DNA of 35,970 nucleotides from Pantoea sp. A4. Lineage in GTDB: Bacteria > Pseudomonadota > Gammaproteobacteria > Enterobacterales > Enterobacteriaceae. A model generated the notes under the pieces. It searched no databases. It worked only from the letters and a program-made list of their open reading frames with translations, and was not told the origin of the DNA. The stretch spans positions 1 through 35,970 of the forward strand of contig NZ_ALXE01000003.1 in NCBI RefSeq assembly GCF_000295955.2, given 5' to 3'. Positions 21,794 to 29,632 of the stretch are shown piece by piece (the stretch's first letter is position 1; each line of letters begins with the position of its first letter). The position numbers and the translations under genes are program-made.

Positions 21794-21816
21794 TGAGGCG
21801 GCGCTCTGCCGCCTCA
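21794..21816 (+). terminator. Shared hairpin between convergent tldD and aaeR
   Basis: A perfect 9-bp GC-rich stem (21794-21802 with 21808-21816) with a 5-nt loop, followed by TTTC on the plus strand. It overlaps the last codon of aaeR. The T run is short, so termination may be partial. Confidence 0.6.
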
Positions 21817-22737
21817 TTTCAAACTGACACGATGTTGCTGATACTGCTGCGATACCGTACGGAAATACTCGGTCAGATAATCAATGCATACCTGCACTTT
21901 CAACGGCATCTTGTCTTTCTCGGTATACAGCGCATAGACCGGACGCGGTTCTGACTGATATTTAGGGAACAGAATGTCGATATCCCCCTGAGTTATCTCA
22001 TCAATCACCCACATCAGTGGCACATAGGCGATGCCGCAGCCCGCTTTCAGCCAACGAATCAGGGTTAATGAGTCATTGGTGACAAAGCGCCCCTGCGGAG
22101 ACAGGCGCGTTACCACGCCTTCCGGCGTTATCAGCTCAAAATTATTATCTGGACGTACGCTGTATTCCAGCCAGGAAAGGTTATCGATATCACTTGGTTT
22201 CTCTGGCGTGCCTTGTTTCGCCAGATAGCTGCGTGCGGCGCATACGACCATTGGCATCGCACCGAGGCGGCGTGAAAACAGGCTGGAATTTTCCAGATGG
22301 CCAACGCGGATCACTAAATCCAGCCCGTTGGCGATCAGGTCTGGTGCCGGGCTGCCGGTGACCAGGTTGACGCTCAGGCCGGGATAATCGCGCAGCATAT
22401 TGGTCGTCATATCAGCCAGCACGTTTTGCGCCATGGTGGAAGAACTGCCGATACGCAACACACCTATCGGCGTATTGTTGAAAGCATACAGCTGCTCATG
22501 CACCTGCGCGGCTTCACCCAACATCCGACGACAGCCCTGATAATAGATTTTGCCCGCTTCGGTGAGGCCGAGGCTGCGGGTGCTTCGATTCAGCAGTTTA
22601 ACTTGTAGGTCATCTTCCAGTTTGGCGACGATCTGGCTGATGGATGAGACGCTAAGATGAAGCTGTCTGGCGGCGGCGGTAAACGAACCTAATTCAACCA
22701 CTTTGGCGAATACCGACATGCCTTTAAGTCGTTCCAT
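21814..22737 (-). CDS. aaeR: LysR-type regulator AaeR
   Basis: A LysR-family regulator of the divergent aaeXAB efflux genes, responding to aromatic carboxylic acids such as p-hydroxybenzoate. Its 307 residues (E. coli 309) comprise an N-terminal winged helix-turn-helix (about 1-60, with SFTAAARQLHLSVSSISQ) and a C-terminal periplasmic-binding-like effector domain. The start codon has only a weak Shine-Dalgarno. On the minus strand a TATAAT (plus 22784-22789) is a likely -10. In E. coli the protein has also been named QseA. Confidence 0.94.
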   Translation of the reverse strand: MERLKGMSVFAKVVELGSFTAAARQLHLSVSSISQIVAKLEDDLQVKLLNRSTRSLGLTEAGKIYYQGCRRMLGEAAQVHEQLYAFNNTPIGVLRIGSSSTMAQNVLADMTTNMLRDYPGLSVNLVTGSPAPDLIANGLDLVIRVGHLENSSLFSRRLGAMPMVVCAARSYLAKQGTPEKPSDIDNLSWLEYSVRPDNNFELITPEGVVTRLSPQGRFVTNDSLTLIRWLKAGCGIAYVPLMWVIDEITQGDIDILFPKYQSEPRPVYALYTEKDKMPLKVQVCIDYLTEYFRTVSQQYQQHRVSLK

Positions 22738-22755
22738 TGTTTACTCTGGCTAAAA

Positions 22756-22771
22756 AGTGATTTAGCTCACA
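22756..22771. promoter_or_regulatory. Candidate CRP-cAMP site between aaeR and aaeX
   Basis: AGTGA-N6-TCACA, nine of ten core bases of the CRP consensus (TGTGA-N6-TCACA), with A-rich flanks. It is centred 26 bp upstream of the aaeR ATG and about 250 bp upstream of aaeX. It falls just downstream of the likely aaeR start, so repression of aaeR is one possibility. Which promoter it serves cannot be decided from sequence alone. Confidence 0.55.
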
Positions 22772-22855
22772 TTAAGTAGAAAAATTATAGTAAGGCGCGT
22801 TACTATATGCGTGCCGGGCCCCTCTTCGCTGCTCCGTATATTCTGACGCGTGGTG

Positions 22856-22873
22856 ATTGCCCTTCAGGGCAAT
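22856..22873. repeat. 18-bp inverted repeat upstream of aaeX
   Basis: Perfect 8-bp arms (ATTGCCCT / AGGGCAAT) are separated by two bases. It sits about 140 bp before the aaeX ATG and just upstream of a TATTAT (-10-like) at 22899-22904, at the place where an activator would bind. It could be an AaeR operator or a small leader hairpin. Confidence 0.45.
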
Positions 22874-23013
22874 GTCGCTAATATCCCTGATGATACGCTA
22901 TTATTAACCCAGCCGTAGTGAGGTGTTGTGCCATCTCAACATCATAAACCTACCGTGCAGTATTGCGGTGGGCAACTCTGGAGCGTCCGGCGCAGTCAAA
23001 CTAAGGATCCCTG

Positions 23014-23217
23014 ATGAGCGTGCTTCCGGTTTTTGTCGTGTTTGGGCTCTCTTTCCCGCCCATATTTGTAGAGTTGATCGTTTCACTGTTGTTGTTCTGG
23101 TTAGTGAAGCGAGTGCTGACACCCAGCGGTATCTATGACCTTGTCTGGCATCCAGCACTGTTTAACACAGCGCTTTACTGCTGTGTGTTTTATCTGGTAT
23201 CCCGTCTATTTGTCTGA
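23014..23217 (+). CDS. aaeX: AaeX, small membrane protein of the aromatic acid efflux locus
   Basis: A 67-residue inner-membrane protein (DUF1656 family) with two hydrophobic helices (about 5-30 and 45-65) joined by a short loop with a conserved VWHPALF. Its exact role is unknown; it is always found with AaeA and AaeB. The ATG at 23014 is preceded by AAGGA at about 8 bases. aaeA begins 7 bp after its stop. Confidence 0.93.
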   Translation: MSVLPVFVVFGLSFPPIFVELIVSLLLFWLVKRVLTPSGIYDLVWHPALFNTALYCCVFYLVSRLFV

Positions 23218-23224
23218 GGTTTAA

Positions 23225-24157
23225 GTGAAAACACTAATAAGAAAAATCGCGCGCTACGTGATTACTCTGCTGCTGGTGATCATTGCAATCGTTATCATTT
23301 TTCGTGCCTGGTTTTTTTATACAGAATCCCCGTGGACGCGCGATGCTCGCTTTGCCGCTGATGTCGTGGCGATCGCACCGGATGTCACCGGTCTGATCAC
23401 TGACGTGCCAGTGCGTGATAACCAACTGGTGAAAAAGGGCGACACGCTGTTTGTGGTCGACCGCCCGCGTTACCAGAAAGCGCTGGATGAAGCTCAGGCT
23501 GATGTCGAATACTACCAGGCGCTGGTGAACGAGAAACGCCGTGAAGCAACGCGTCGTAATCAACTCGGCACTGCGGCAATGTCGCGTGAAGCTATCGAAC
23601 AGTCGAACAACGATTTACAAACCAGCGAGCATCAGCTGGCAAAATCCGTGGCAACGCGTGATTTAGCGCAAATCGATCTTGATCGAACCAATATTCGTGC
23701 GCCTGCGGATGGCTGGGTAACCAACCTGAATGCCTATCAGGGTGAGTTCATCAACCGCGGCTCTGTAGCCGTGGCACTGGTGCAGAAGGGCACTTACCAT
23801 GTGCTGGCTTATCTTGAAGAGACGAAGCTGCACGGCCTGCAACCGGGTTACCGCGCTGAAATCACGCCACTGGGCAGTAACATTGTGCTGCGTGGCACGG
23901 TAGAAAGCGTAGCGGCTGGTGTTACCAACAGCAGCAGCAGCGTGGACAGCAAAGGCATGGCTACCGTAGATTCAAACCTGGAGTGGGTGCGTTTAGCGCA
24001 GCGCGTTCCAGTGCGAATCCACCTCGATGAGCAGCCTGGTAATCGCTTCCCGGCGGGCACCACGGCAACGGTGGTCATCACCGGTAAAGAAGATCGTAAA
24101 GCTGAACATGTCTCTCCAATAGGTAAATTGTTCAATCGGTTACGTGAATTCGGTTAA
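23225..24157 (+). CDS. aaeA: AaeA, membrane fusion protein of aromatic acid efflux pump
   Basis: The periplasmic adaptor (HlyD/EmrA-like) of the p-hydroxybenzoate efflux pump. Its 310 residues equal E. coli AaeA. It has one N-terminal membrane helix (about 10-32), a biotinyl-lipoyl-like half ([23 protein letters not shown]), a helical hairpin (about 75-140), the second lipoyl half ([11 protein letters not shown]) and a beta-barrel domain. The start is GTG at 23225 with GAGG upstream. It lies 7 bp after aaeX and 11 bp before aaeB in a clear operon. Confidence 0.96.
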   Translation: MKTLIRKIARYVITLLLVIIAIVIIFRAWFFYTESPWTRDARFAADVVAIAPDVTGLITDVPVRDNQLVKKGDTLFVVDRPRYQKALDEAQADVEYYQALVNEKRREATRRNQLGTAAMSREAIEQSNNDLQTSEHQLAKSVATRDLAQIDLDRTNIRAPADGWVTNLNAYQGEFINRGSVAVALVQKGTYHVLAYLEETKLHGLQPGYRAEITPLGSNIVLRGTVESVAAGVTNSSSSVDSKGMATVDSNLEWVRLAQRVPVRIHLDEQPGNRFPAGTTATVVITGKEDRKAEHVSPIGKLFNRLREFG

Positions 24158-24168
24158 CCGGAGGTGAG

Positions 24169-26127
24169 ATGATTGAGTTTCTCCGCTTCCCGGTTAAGTT
24201 GGCCTTTGCCTTAGTCTCGGCACTGTTCATTGGTTTTCATTTTAATCTGGAAACCCCCCGCTGGGCCGTGATGACGGCGGGGATTGTCGCTGGCGGCACG
24301 GCTTTTGCTGCGGGTGGCGATCCCTATTCCGGTGCGCTGCGCTATCGCGGCATTCTACGTATTATCGGTACTTTTATCGGCTCAATTGCCGCTGTAACTA
24401 TCATGATGGCGACGGTGCGTGCACCCGCTATTATGTTGCTACTGTGTTGTATTTGGGCCGGTGTCTGTGTCTGGATCTCCTCGTTAATTAAAGTCGAAAA
24501 CTCCTACGCGCTGGGGCTGGCAGGCTATACCGCATTAATTATTGTGATCACGGCTGATGCCAGTGGTGCACTGACGCTAGCACCGCAGTTTGCCGTGGAA
24601 CGCTGTAGCGAGATTGTGCTCGGCATTCTGTGTGCCATTCTGGCTGATATCCTCTTTTCACCGCGTTCGATTAAAAAAGTGATCGATAACGAAGTGGATT
24701 CTCTGCTGGTAGCACAGTTCAAGCTGCTGCAACTCTGTGTAGCTCATGGTGATAACAAAGAGGAAGTGGATAAGGCCTGGAGCACGCTGGTGCGTCGCAC
24801 TACCGCGCTGAAAGGGATGCGTAGCCAGCTTTTGATGGAGTCTTCACGCTGGAAAAATGTCGCTACTCGCCTCGAAGCCCTGCATTCGCTTTCGTTAACC
24901 ATGATTACCCAGGCGACAGAAACCTTCCTGATTAAAAATGTTCGTCCTGACTATCTGCCGCCCCAGTTTTCCCTGCTGATTGAAAAAGAGGTGGAGAGCG
25001 TTGCGGATGTGCACAGGCGCTTAAAAGTCTTGCGTCGCGTGTTCAGTGCCAGCGGTAATAAAACACTGCCGGTGACGCTGGGCAGTTGGGTAGGCGCAGC
25101 GACGGAGTACTTGCTGCTAATGAACGGCGTGAAAACCAACAGCCGCATCAGCAGCATCGAAAGTGGGATTTTGCAGCGTGATATTATCGTGCCTGGGCGA
25201 TCAGCTGAAACGCACCATGCGATGATCAACGGTATCCGTACTTTTGTCTCGCTGGCGCTGGGCTGCTTCTTCTGGCTGTACACCGGCTGGACTTCAGGCA
25301 GCGGCTGCGTCGTGATGATGGGGGTGATCACCGCACTGGCCATGCGTGTACCTAACCCATTGGGCATGGTCATGGACTTTGTCTACGGCATGATGGTCGC
25401 ACTGCCGCTGGGAGCACTCTATTTCATGGTGATCATGCCGGCCACACAGCAAAGCATGTTATTGCTGTGCATCTCTCTCGGTGTGATGGCCTTTATCAGC
25501 GGAATTTTGATTCAGCGACGTCAGGTTGGGACGCTCGGCGCGTTGATTGGCACCATTAACATTTTGGTGCTGGAAAACCCGATGCAGTTTCAGTTTAAGG
25601 TGTTCCTCGATAACGCGCTGGGGCAGATCATTGGCTGCTTCCTGTCACTGCTGGTGATCTTGATCATCCGTGATAACTCAAAAGCCCGCACCGGACGTAA
25701 AATTCTCAACCGCTTTATGTATGCAGCAGTCTCCGCCATGACCACGAATCAGGCCAGACGCCGGGAAAACCATTTACCCGCGCTGTATCAGCAGTTGTTT
25801 ATGTTGCTTAATCTGTTCCCCGGCGATATTGAAAAATACCGTATTGCCCTGACGCTGGTGATTAGCCATCAACGTTTGCGACGGGCTGAGATCCCGATCA
25901 ATGCCGATCTCTCGGCTTACCACCGGCAATTACGTAGCACCGCCGATCGGGTTGTTGCAGCAAGCAATGATGAGAAGCGAGCCTATTACTTCCAGCGTTT
26001 GCTGCAAGAGCTCAAGGTTTATCAGGAAAAGTTAGTGCAGTATGACGCTCCCACCGGGGTTATCGAACCGGTACACCGCCTGGCAGCAATGCTAGATAAG
26101 TACCAGAACACCCTGATTCGTATCTAA
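24169..26127 (+). CDS. aaeB: AaeB, inner-membrane aromatic acid exporter
   Basis: The transport subunit of the AaeAB pump (FUSC/aromatic acid exporter family), thought to act as a safety valve for hydroxylated aromatic acids. Its 652 residues (E. coli 655) form two similar hydrophobic halves (about 10-170 and 350-500), each followed by a cytoplasmic domain. The [19 protein letters not shown] and [11 protein letters not shown] regions match E. coli. GGAGG lies five bases before the ATG. A strong terminator closes the operon. Confidence 0.96.
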   Translation: MIEFLRFPVKLAFALVSALFIGFHFNLETPRWAVMTAGIVAGGTAFAAGGDPYSGALRYRGILRIIGTFIGSIAAVTIMMATVRAPAIMLLLCCIWAGVCVWISSLIKVENSYALGLAGYTALIIVITADASGALTLAPQFAVERCSEIVLGILCAILADILFSPRSIKKVIDNEVDSLLVAQFKLLQLCVAHGDNKEEVDKAWSTLVRRTTALKGMRSQLLMESSRWKNVATRLEALHSLSLTMITQATETFLIKNVRPDYLPPQFSLLIEKEVESVADVHRRLKVLRRVFSASGNKTLPVTLGSWVGAATEYLLLMNGVKTNSRISSIESGILQRDIIVPGRSAETHHAMINGIRTFVSLALGCFFWLYTGWTSGSGCVVMMGVITALAMRVPNPLGMVMDFVYGMMVALPLGALYFMVIMPATQQSMLLLCISLGVMAFISGILIQRRQVGTLGALIGTINILVLENPMQFQFKVFLDNALGQIIGCFLSLLVILIIRDNSKARTGRKILNRFMYAAVSAMTTNQARRRENHLPALYQQLFMLLNLFPGDIEKYRIALTLVISHQRLRRAEIPINADLSAYHRQLRSTADRVVAASNDEKRAYYFQRLLQELKVYQEKLVQYDAPTGVIEPVHRLAAMLDKYQNTLIRI

Positions 26128-26132
26128 CGTCT

Positions 26133-26163
26133 AACCGCCGCAGCAATGCCGGCGGTTTTTTTT
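26133..26163 (+). terminator. Terminator of aaeXAB
   Basis: An 8-bp stem (26133-26140 with 26150-26157) is followed by a run of T at 26156-26163. It lies 5 bp after the aaeB stop. Confidence 0.9.
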
Positions 26164-26179
26164 CCCCTGTCCTTCAGGC

Positions 26180-26210
26180 AAAAAAAAACGACGCCCAGAT
26201 AAGCGTCGTT
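26180..26210 (-). terminator. Second minus-strand terminator after the yhcN cluster
   Basis: An 8-bp stem (26187-26194 with 26203-26210) is followed on the minus strand by nine T (A26180-A26188). It stands behind another terminator at 26233-26258, giving a tandem pair facing aaeB. Confidence 0.75.
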
Positions 26211-26232
26211 TGTTCGGTAACCCCGGTGCTGC

Positions 26233-26258
26233 AAAAAAGGGCCCCGGCAGGCGGGGCC
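26233..26258 (-). terminator. First minus-strand terminator after the yhcN cluster
   Basis: A GC-only stem of 6-7 bp (GGCCCC at 26240-26245 with GGGGCC at 26253-26258) followed by six T on the minus strand, 27 bp after the last yhcN-like stop. Confidence 0.8.
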
Positions 26259-26285
26259 AAAGGTCGTCAACGGATTGACGAGGAA

Positions 26286-26558
26286 TTACTTATAGAGCTC
26301 AGCGGTGACGTGATAGCTGTCACCGGTGCGTGCTTCGATAACCCTGTACGCACTGGCTCCCTGCGCATTTGCTTTTTCAGAAAGCTGGGCGCGGTAGTCC
26401 ATAGGCGATCCGGCAGTGCCGCTGATAGTGATAGTGCTACCGACAGATTGCAGATTCTGTTCATCAACCTGCTGTTGTGTAACCAGTTGCGCTGCAGAAG
26501 CGCCAAAAGTCATCACAGAGAGCAGGCCGAGGGTGGCGATGCTGGCTTTGATTTTCAT
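26286..26558 (-). CDS. YhcN/BhsA family secreted small protein, copy C
   Basis: 90 residues: a Sec signal peptide (about 1-22, MKIKASIATLGLLSVMTFGASA) and a single YhcN/BhsA-type domain (DUF1471) ending YRVIEARTGDSYHVTAELYK. Proteins of this family are periplasmic or outer-membrane associated and are induced by acid, peroxide, metals or biofilm growth. It is the last of three tandem copies and is spaced 105 bp from copy B. Shine-Dalgarno GGAG is 8 bases before the ATG. A tandem terminator pair follows. Which E. coli paralogue it matches functionally cannot be told. Confidence 0.9.
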   Translation of the reverse strand: MKIKASIATLGLLSVMTFGASAAQLVTQQQVDEQNLQSVGSTITISGTAGSPMDYRAQLSEKANAQGASAYRVIEARTGDSYHVTAELYK

Positions 26559-26629
26559 TCTTTTTCTCCAGAGTTAAATCAACAACCTGCGGTGTGCATA
26601 GCTTCAGGGCCGGTCGTCGAAAGCATGGC

Positions 26630-26650
26630 TGGCACCGTTACTCGGTGCCA
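26630..26650 (-). repeat. Hairpin between yhcN copies B and C
   Basis: A perfect 8-bp stem (26630-26637 with 26643-26650) with a 5-nt loop and no T run on either side. It begins 13 bp after the copy B stop. It may protect the upstream message 3' end or reduce read-through. Confidence 0.6.
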
Positions 26651-26663
26651 TTGACCATCGTTA

Positions 26664-26930
26664 TTATTTATACAGTTCAGCGGTGTAGTGGTAAGTGTTG
26701 TCACGGTTAGCTTCGATGATGCGGTAGTGGCTAGCACCCTGAGCATCGGCTTTCTCTGACAGTGCCTGACGAATGTTGGTCTGGTCGCCATCAATACCGC
26801 TAACGCTAACAGTCTGATTCATTGATTGCAGGCCAGCCGCCTGATCGTTGCTAACCAGTGATGCAGCGTGGGCACCGACAGAAAGCAGTGATGCCAGACC
26901 GATGATTGCGATGGTTAATTTGGTTTTCAT
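26664..26930 (-). CDS. YhcN/BhsA family secreted small protein, copy B
   Basis: 88 residues: signal peptide (about 1-22, ending AHA) and one YhcN/BhsA domain. It shares the core SGIDGD, LSEKADAQGASHYRIIEA and YTAELYK pattern with its neighbours. GGAG is 8 bases upstream of the ATG. It is 84 bp downstream of copy A with no obvious promoter between, so A-B-C are probably one transcript. Confidence 0.9.
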   Translation of the reverse strand: MKTKLTIAIIGLASLLSVGAHAASLVSNDQAAGLQSMNQTVSVSGIDGDQTNIRQALSEKADAQGASHYRIIEANRDNTYHYTAELYK

Positions 26931-26943
26931 GTTGTTATCTCCG

Positions 26944-26988
26944 AAAAAGGTCTCAGTGGCCTGGAGCTATGGCTACGACGGGCCACTG
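26944..26988 (-). terminator. Possible attenuating hairpin between yhcN copies A and B
   Basis: An 8-bp stem (26954-26961 with 26981-26988) with a 19-nt loop, followed five bases later on the minus strand by five T (A26944-A26948). The spacing is looser than in a typical terminator, so it may only reduce read-through into copy B. Confidence 0.4.
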
Positions 26989-27014
26989 TGGTATGACAGT
27001 GAGTTGGCCGAAAC

Positions 27015-27278
27015 TTAGTTGTACAGTTCAGCGGTCGCGTGATAGTTGCCGTTGTTATAAGCCTCAATCACACGGTATGCCTTAGCACCTTGTTTATCGG
27101 CTTGTTGATTCAGCTGCTGGTTGATGTCAGACGGTGCGCCGTCGATACCGCTTACGCTGATGGTGCCTAAAGAGTGCAGGCCCTGCGCCTGGGTGGTATC
27201 AATGCTTTGTGCGGCGAAAGCGCCGAATGACAGTGCAGATAACATGCCCACAGCGGCAATAGCAGTTTTAATTTTCAT
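27015..27278 (-). CDS. yhcN: YhcN, stress-induced secreted protein, copy A
   Basis: 87 residues, the E. coli YhcN length, starting MKIKTAIAAVGMLSALSFGAFA (signal peptide) and ending YHATAELYN. Of the three copies this is the closest to E. coli YhcN and sits in the same place, next to argR. YhcN is linked to acid and peroxide stress in E. coli. I chose the ATG at 27278 because GAGGA then lies at the proper distance; upstream in-frame starts would add 2-11 residues before the signal peptide. Confidence 0.9.
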   Translation of the reverse strand: MKIKTAIAAVGMLSALSFGAFAAQSIDTTQAQGLHSLGTISVSGIDGAPSDINQQLNQQADKQGAKAYRVIEAYNNGNYHATAELYN

Positions 27279-27316
27279 ATTCATTTCCTCGTCGTATCTT
27301 TTTTTCTTCATCTTCG

Positions 27317-27344
27317 TGTGATTCTCATCACGGAAATAAGTATA
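27317..27344 (-). promoter_or_regulatory. Probable yhcN promoter with overlapping CRP-like palindrome
   Basis: On the minus strand TATACT (plus 27339-27344) is a candidate -10; the -35 is weak. Just downstream, at 27317-27332, lies TGTGA-N6-TCACG, nine of ten CRP core bases. The palindrome would overlap the transcription start, a place more suited to repression than activation. Confidence 0.4.
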
Positions 27345-27763
27345 GAACTAATAACCTTTGAAATTAATACTCTGCTAATAATGATTGGTTGTTATCCGTT
27401 GTCCTTATGCGTCATTTTAATAACGGAAAGTTATAAAAGATGCTTATTGGTGATGGTTGAGAGGGTATTTATATTTAAAAACAAGCACATAGGGTAATTT
27501 ATCGTTTTGTGCGAAAACAGTTGGTTTATTGATCTGCTAAATGATCTGATTCCAGTTATTTAAACTGGTTTATTTGTGCCTAATAGTGAAAAACGACACA
27601 TAATGATAAAAATGCGAAAGGGTCTAGCGTCAGGGTAGGTATGGAGACAAGCGAAGCGTGTTTTTTAACACTATGATTTTAAAGCTTTAAATGTTTTATC
27701 CAACGCGAAGGGAGAGACAGGAATGTTGCCAGCAGGTTAACCGCTGGCAAAGGCGAGCGGTAG
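27345..27763. other. AT-rich gap between yhcN and argR
   Basis: About 420 bp without a gene I can support. All frames close within a few codons. It is AT-rich, holds the upstream part of the yhcN promoter, and ends in an 8-bp hairpin after argR (27726-27733 with 27743-27750, loop AGGTTAACC) lacking a T run. Suitable for H-NS or other nucleoid-protein binding, but nothing specific is visible. Confidence 0.5.
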
Positions 27764-28624
<861 letters not shown>

Positions 28625-29560
28625 ATGAAAGTTGCTGTTCTTGGTGCCGCAGGCGGCATAGGCCAGGCGCTGGCGCTGCTGTTGAAAACCCAACTTCCCG
28701 CTGGATCAGAGCTTACGCTGTACGATATCGCCCCGGTGACACCGGGTGTGGCGGTTGATCTCAGCCATATTCCAACGGCAGTCAAAGTGCAGGGGTTCAG
28801 TGGGGAAGATGCCTCCCCGGCTCTCAAAGGTGCTGATGTGGTATTGATCTCAGCGGGAGTTGCGCGCAAACCGGGTATGGATCGTGCCGATCTGTTTAAC
28901 GTGAATGCCGGCATCGTGCGTAACCTGATCGAACAAGTGGCAGAAACAGCCCCGAAAGCACTGATCGCCGTGATCACTAATCCGGTTAATACCACGGTGG
29001 CGATTGCGGCTGAGGTACTGAAAAAAGCCGGTGTCTACGATAAAAATCGCCTGTTTGGTGTGACCACGCTTGATGTGATTCGGGCAAAAACCTTTGTGGC
29101 GGAGCTCAAGCACAAACCGCTGGAAGCGATTGAAGTGCCTGTTGTGGGAGGCCACTCTGGCGTGACGATTTTGCCCTTGTTGTCTCAGGTGGCTGGGGTG
29201 ACGTTTAGCGACCAGGAAGTGGCAGAGATGACCAAACGTATCCAGAATGCGGGTACGGAAGTGGTAGGGGCTAAAGCCGGTGGTGGATCGGCAACCCTGT
29301 CGATGGGACAAGCGGCGGCTCGACTGGGGTTGGCTCTGGTGCGTGCGCTGCAGGGTGAAGAGCAGGTGATTGAGTATGCTTATGTTGAAGGCAGCGGTGA
29401 GTACGCTCGCTTCTTTGCTCAGCCGCTGTTACTGGGTAAGGGCGGTATCGTGGAACGTAAGCCGATTGGCCCTCTTAGTCAATTCGAACAGGCGGCACTG
29501 AATGGGATGCTAGCGACGCTAAAAAAAGACATCGAGCTGGGTGAGGAGTTTGTGAAATAG
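28625..29560 (+). CDS. mdh: NAD-dependent malate dehydrogenase
   Basis: Oxidises malate to oxaloacetate in the TCA cycle. The 311 residues (E. coli 312) show the NAD-binding GAAGGIGQ loop (7-14), substrate-binding Arg81 and Arg87 (VARKPGMDR), catalytic Asp150 with Arg153 (TTLDVIRA) and catalytic His177 (GGHSGVT). It is divergent from argR, as in E. coli, and is followed by a bidirectional terminator shared with mscM. In E. coli the gene on this side is degS, not mscM. Confidence 0.98.
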   Translation: MKVAVLGAAGGIGQALALLLKTQLPAGSELTLYDIAPVTPGVAVDLSHIPTAVKVQGFSGEDASPALKGADVVLISAGVARKPGMDRADLFNVNAGIVRNLIEQVAETAPKALIAVITNPVNTTVAIAAEVLKKAGVYDKNRLFGVTTLDVIRAKTFVAELKHKPLEAIEVPVVGGHSGVTILPLLSQVAGVTFSDQEVAEMTKRIQNAGTEVVGAKAGGGSATLSMGQAAARLGLALVRALQGEEQVIEYAYVEGSGEYARFFAQPLLLGKGGIVERKPIGPLSQFEQAALNGMLATLKKDIELGEEFVK

Positions 29561-29592
29561 CCGGGCTTTAAGTGACAACGGTCAATAACTGA

Positions 29593-29628
29593 AAAACCGC
29601 CCGACGGTAAGCCGGGCGGTTTTGTTTT
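29593..29628. terminator. Bidirectional terminator between mdh and mscM
   Basis: An 11-bp perfect stem (29593-29603 with 29613-29623) has AAAAA on the left and TTTTGTTTT on the right, so it can terminate both convergent genes. It occupies most of the 72-bp gap. Confidence 0.9.
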
Positions 29629-29632
29629 GCGG

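Noticed and set aside
26286..26930. yhcN copies as a recent DNA duplication or mobile element
   Set aside because: Protein divergence between copies is large and no terminal repeats or transposase are present, so they are old paralogues.
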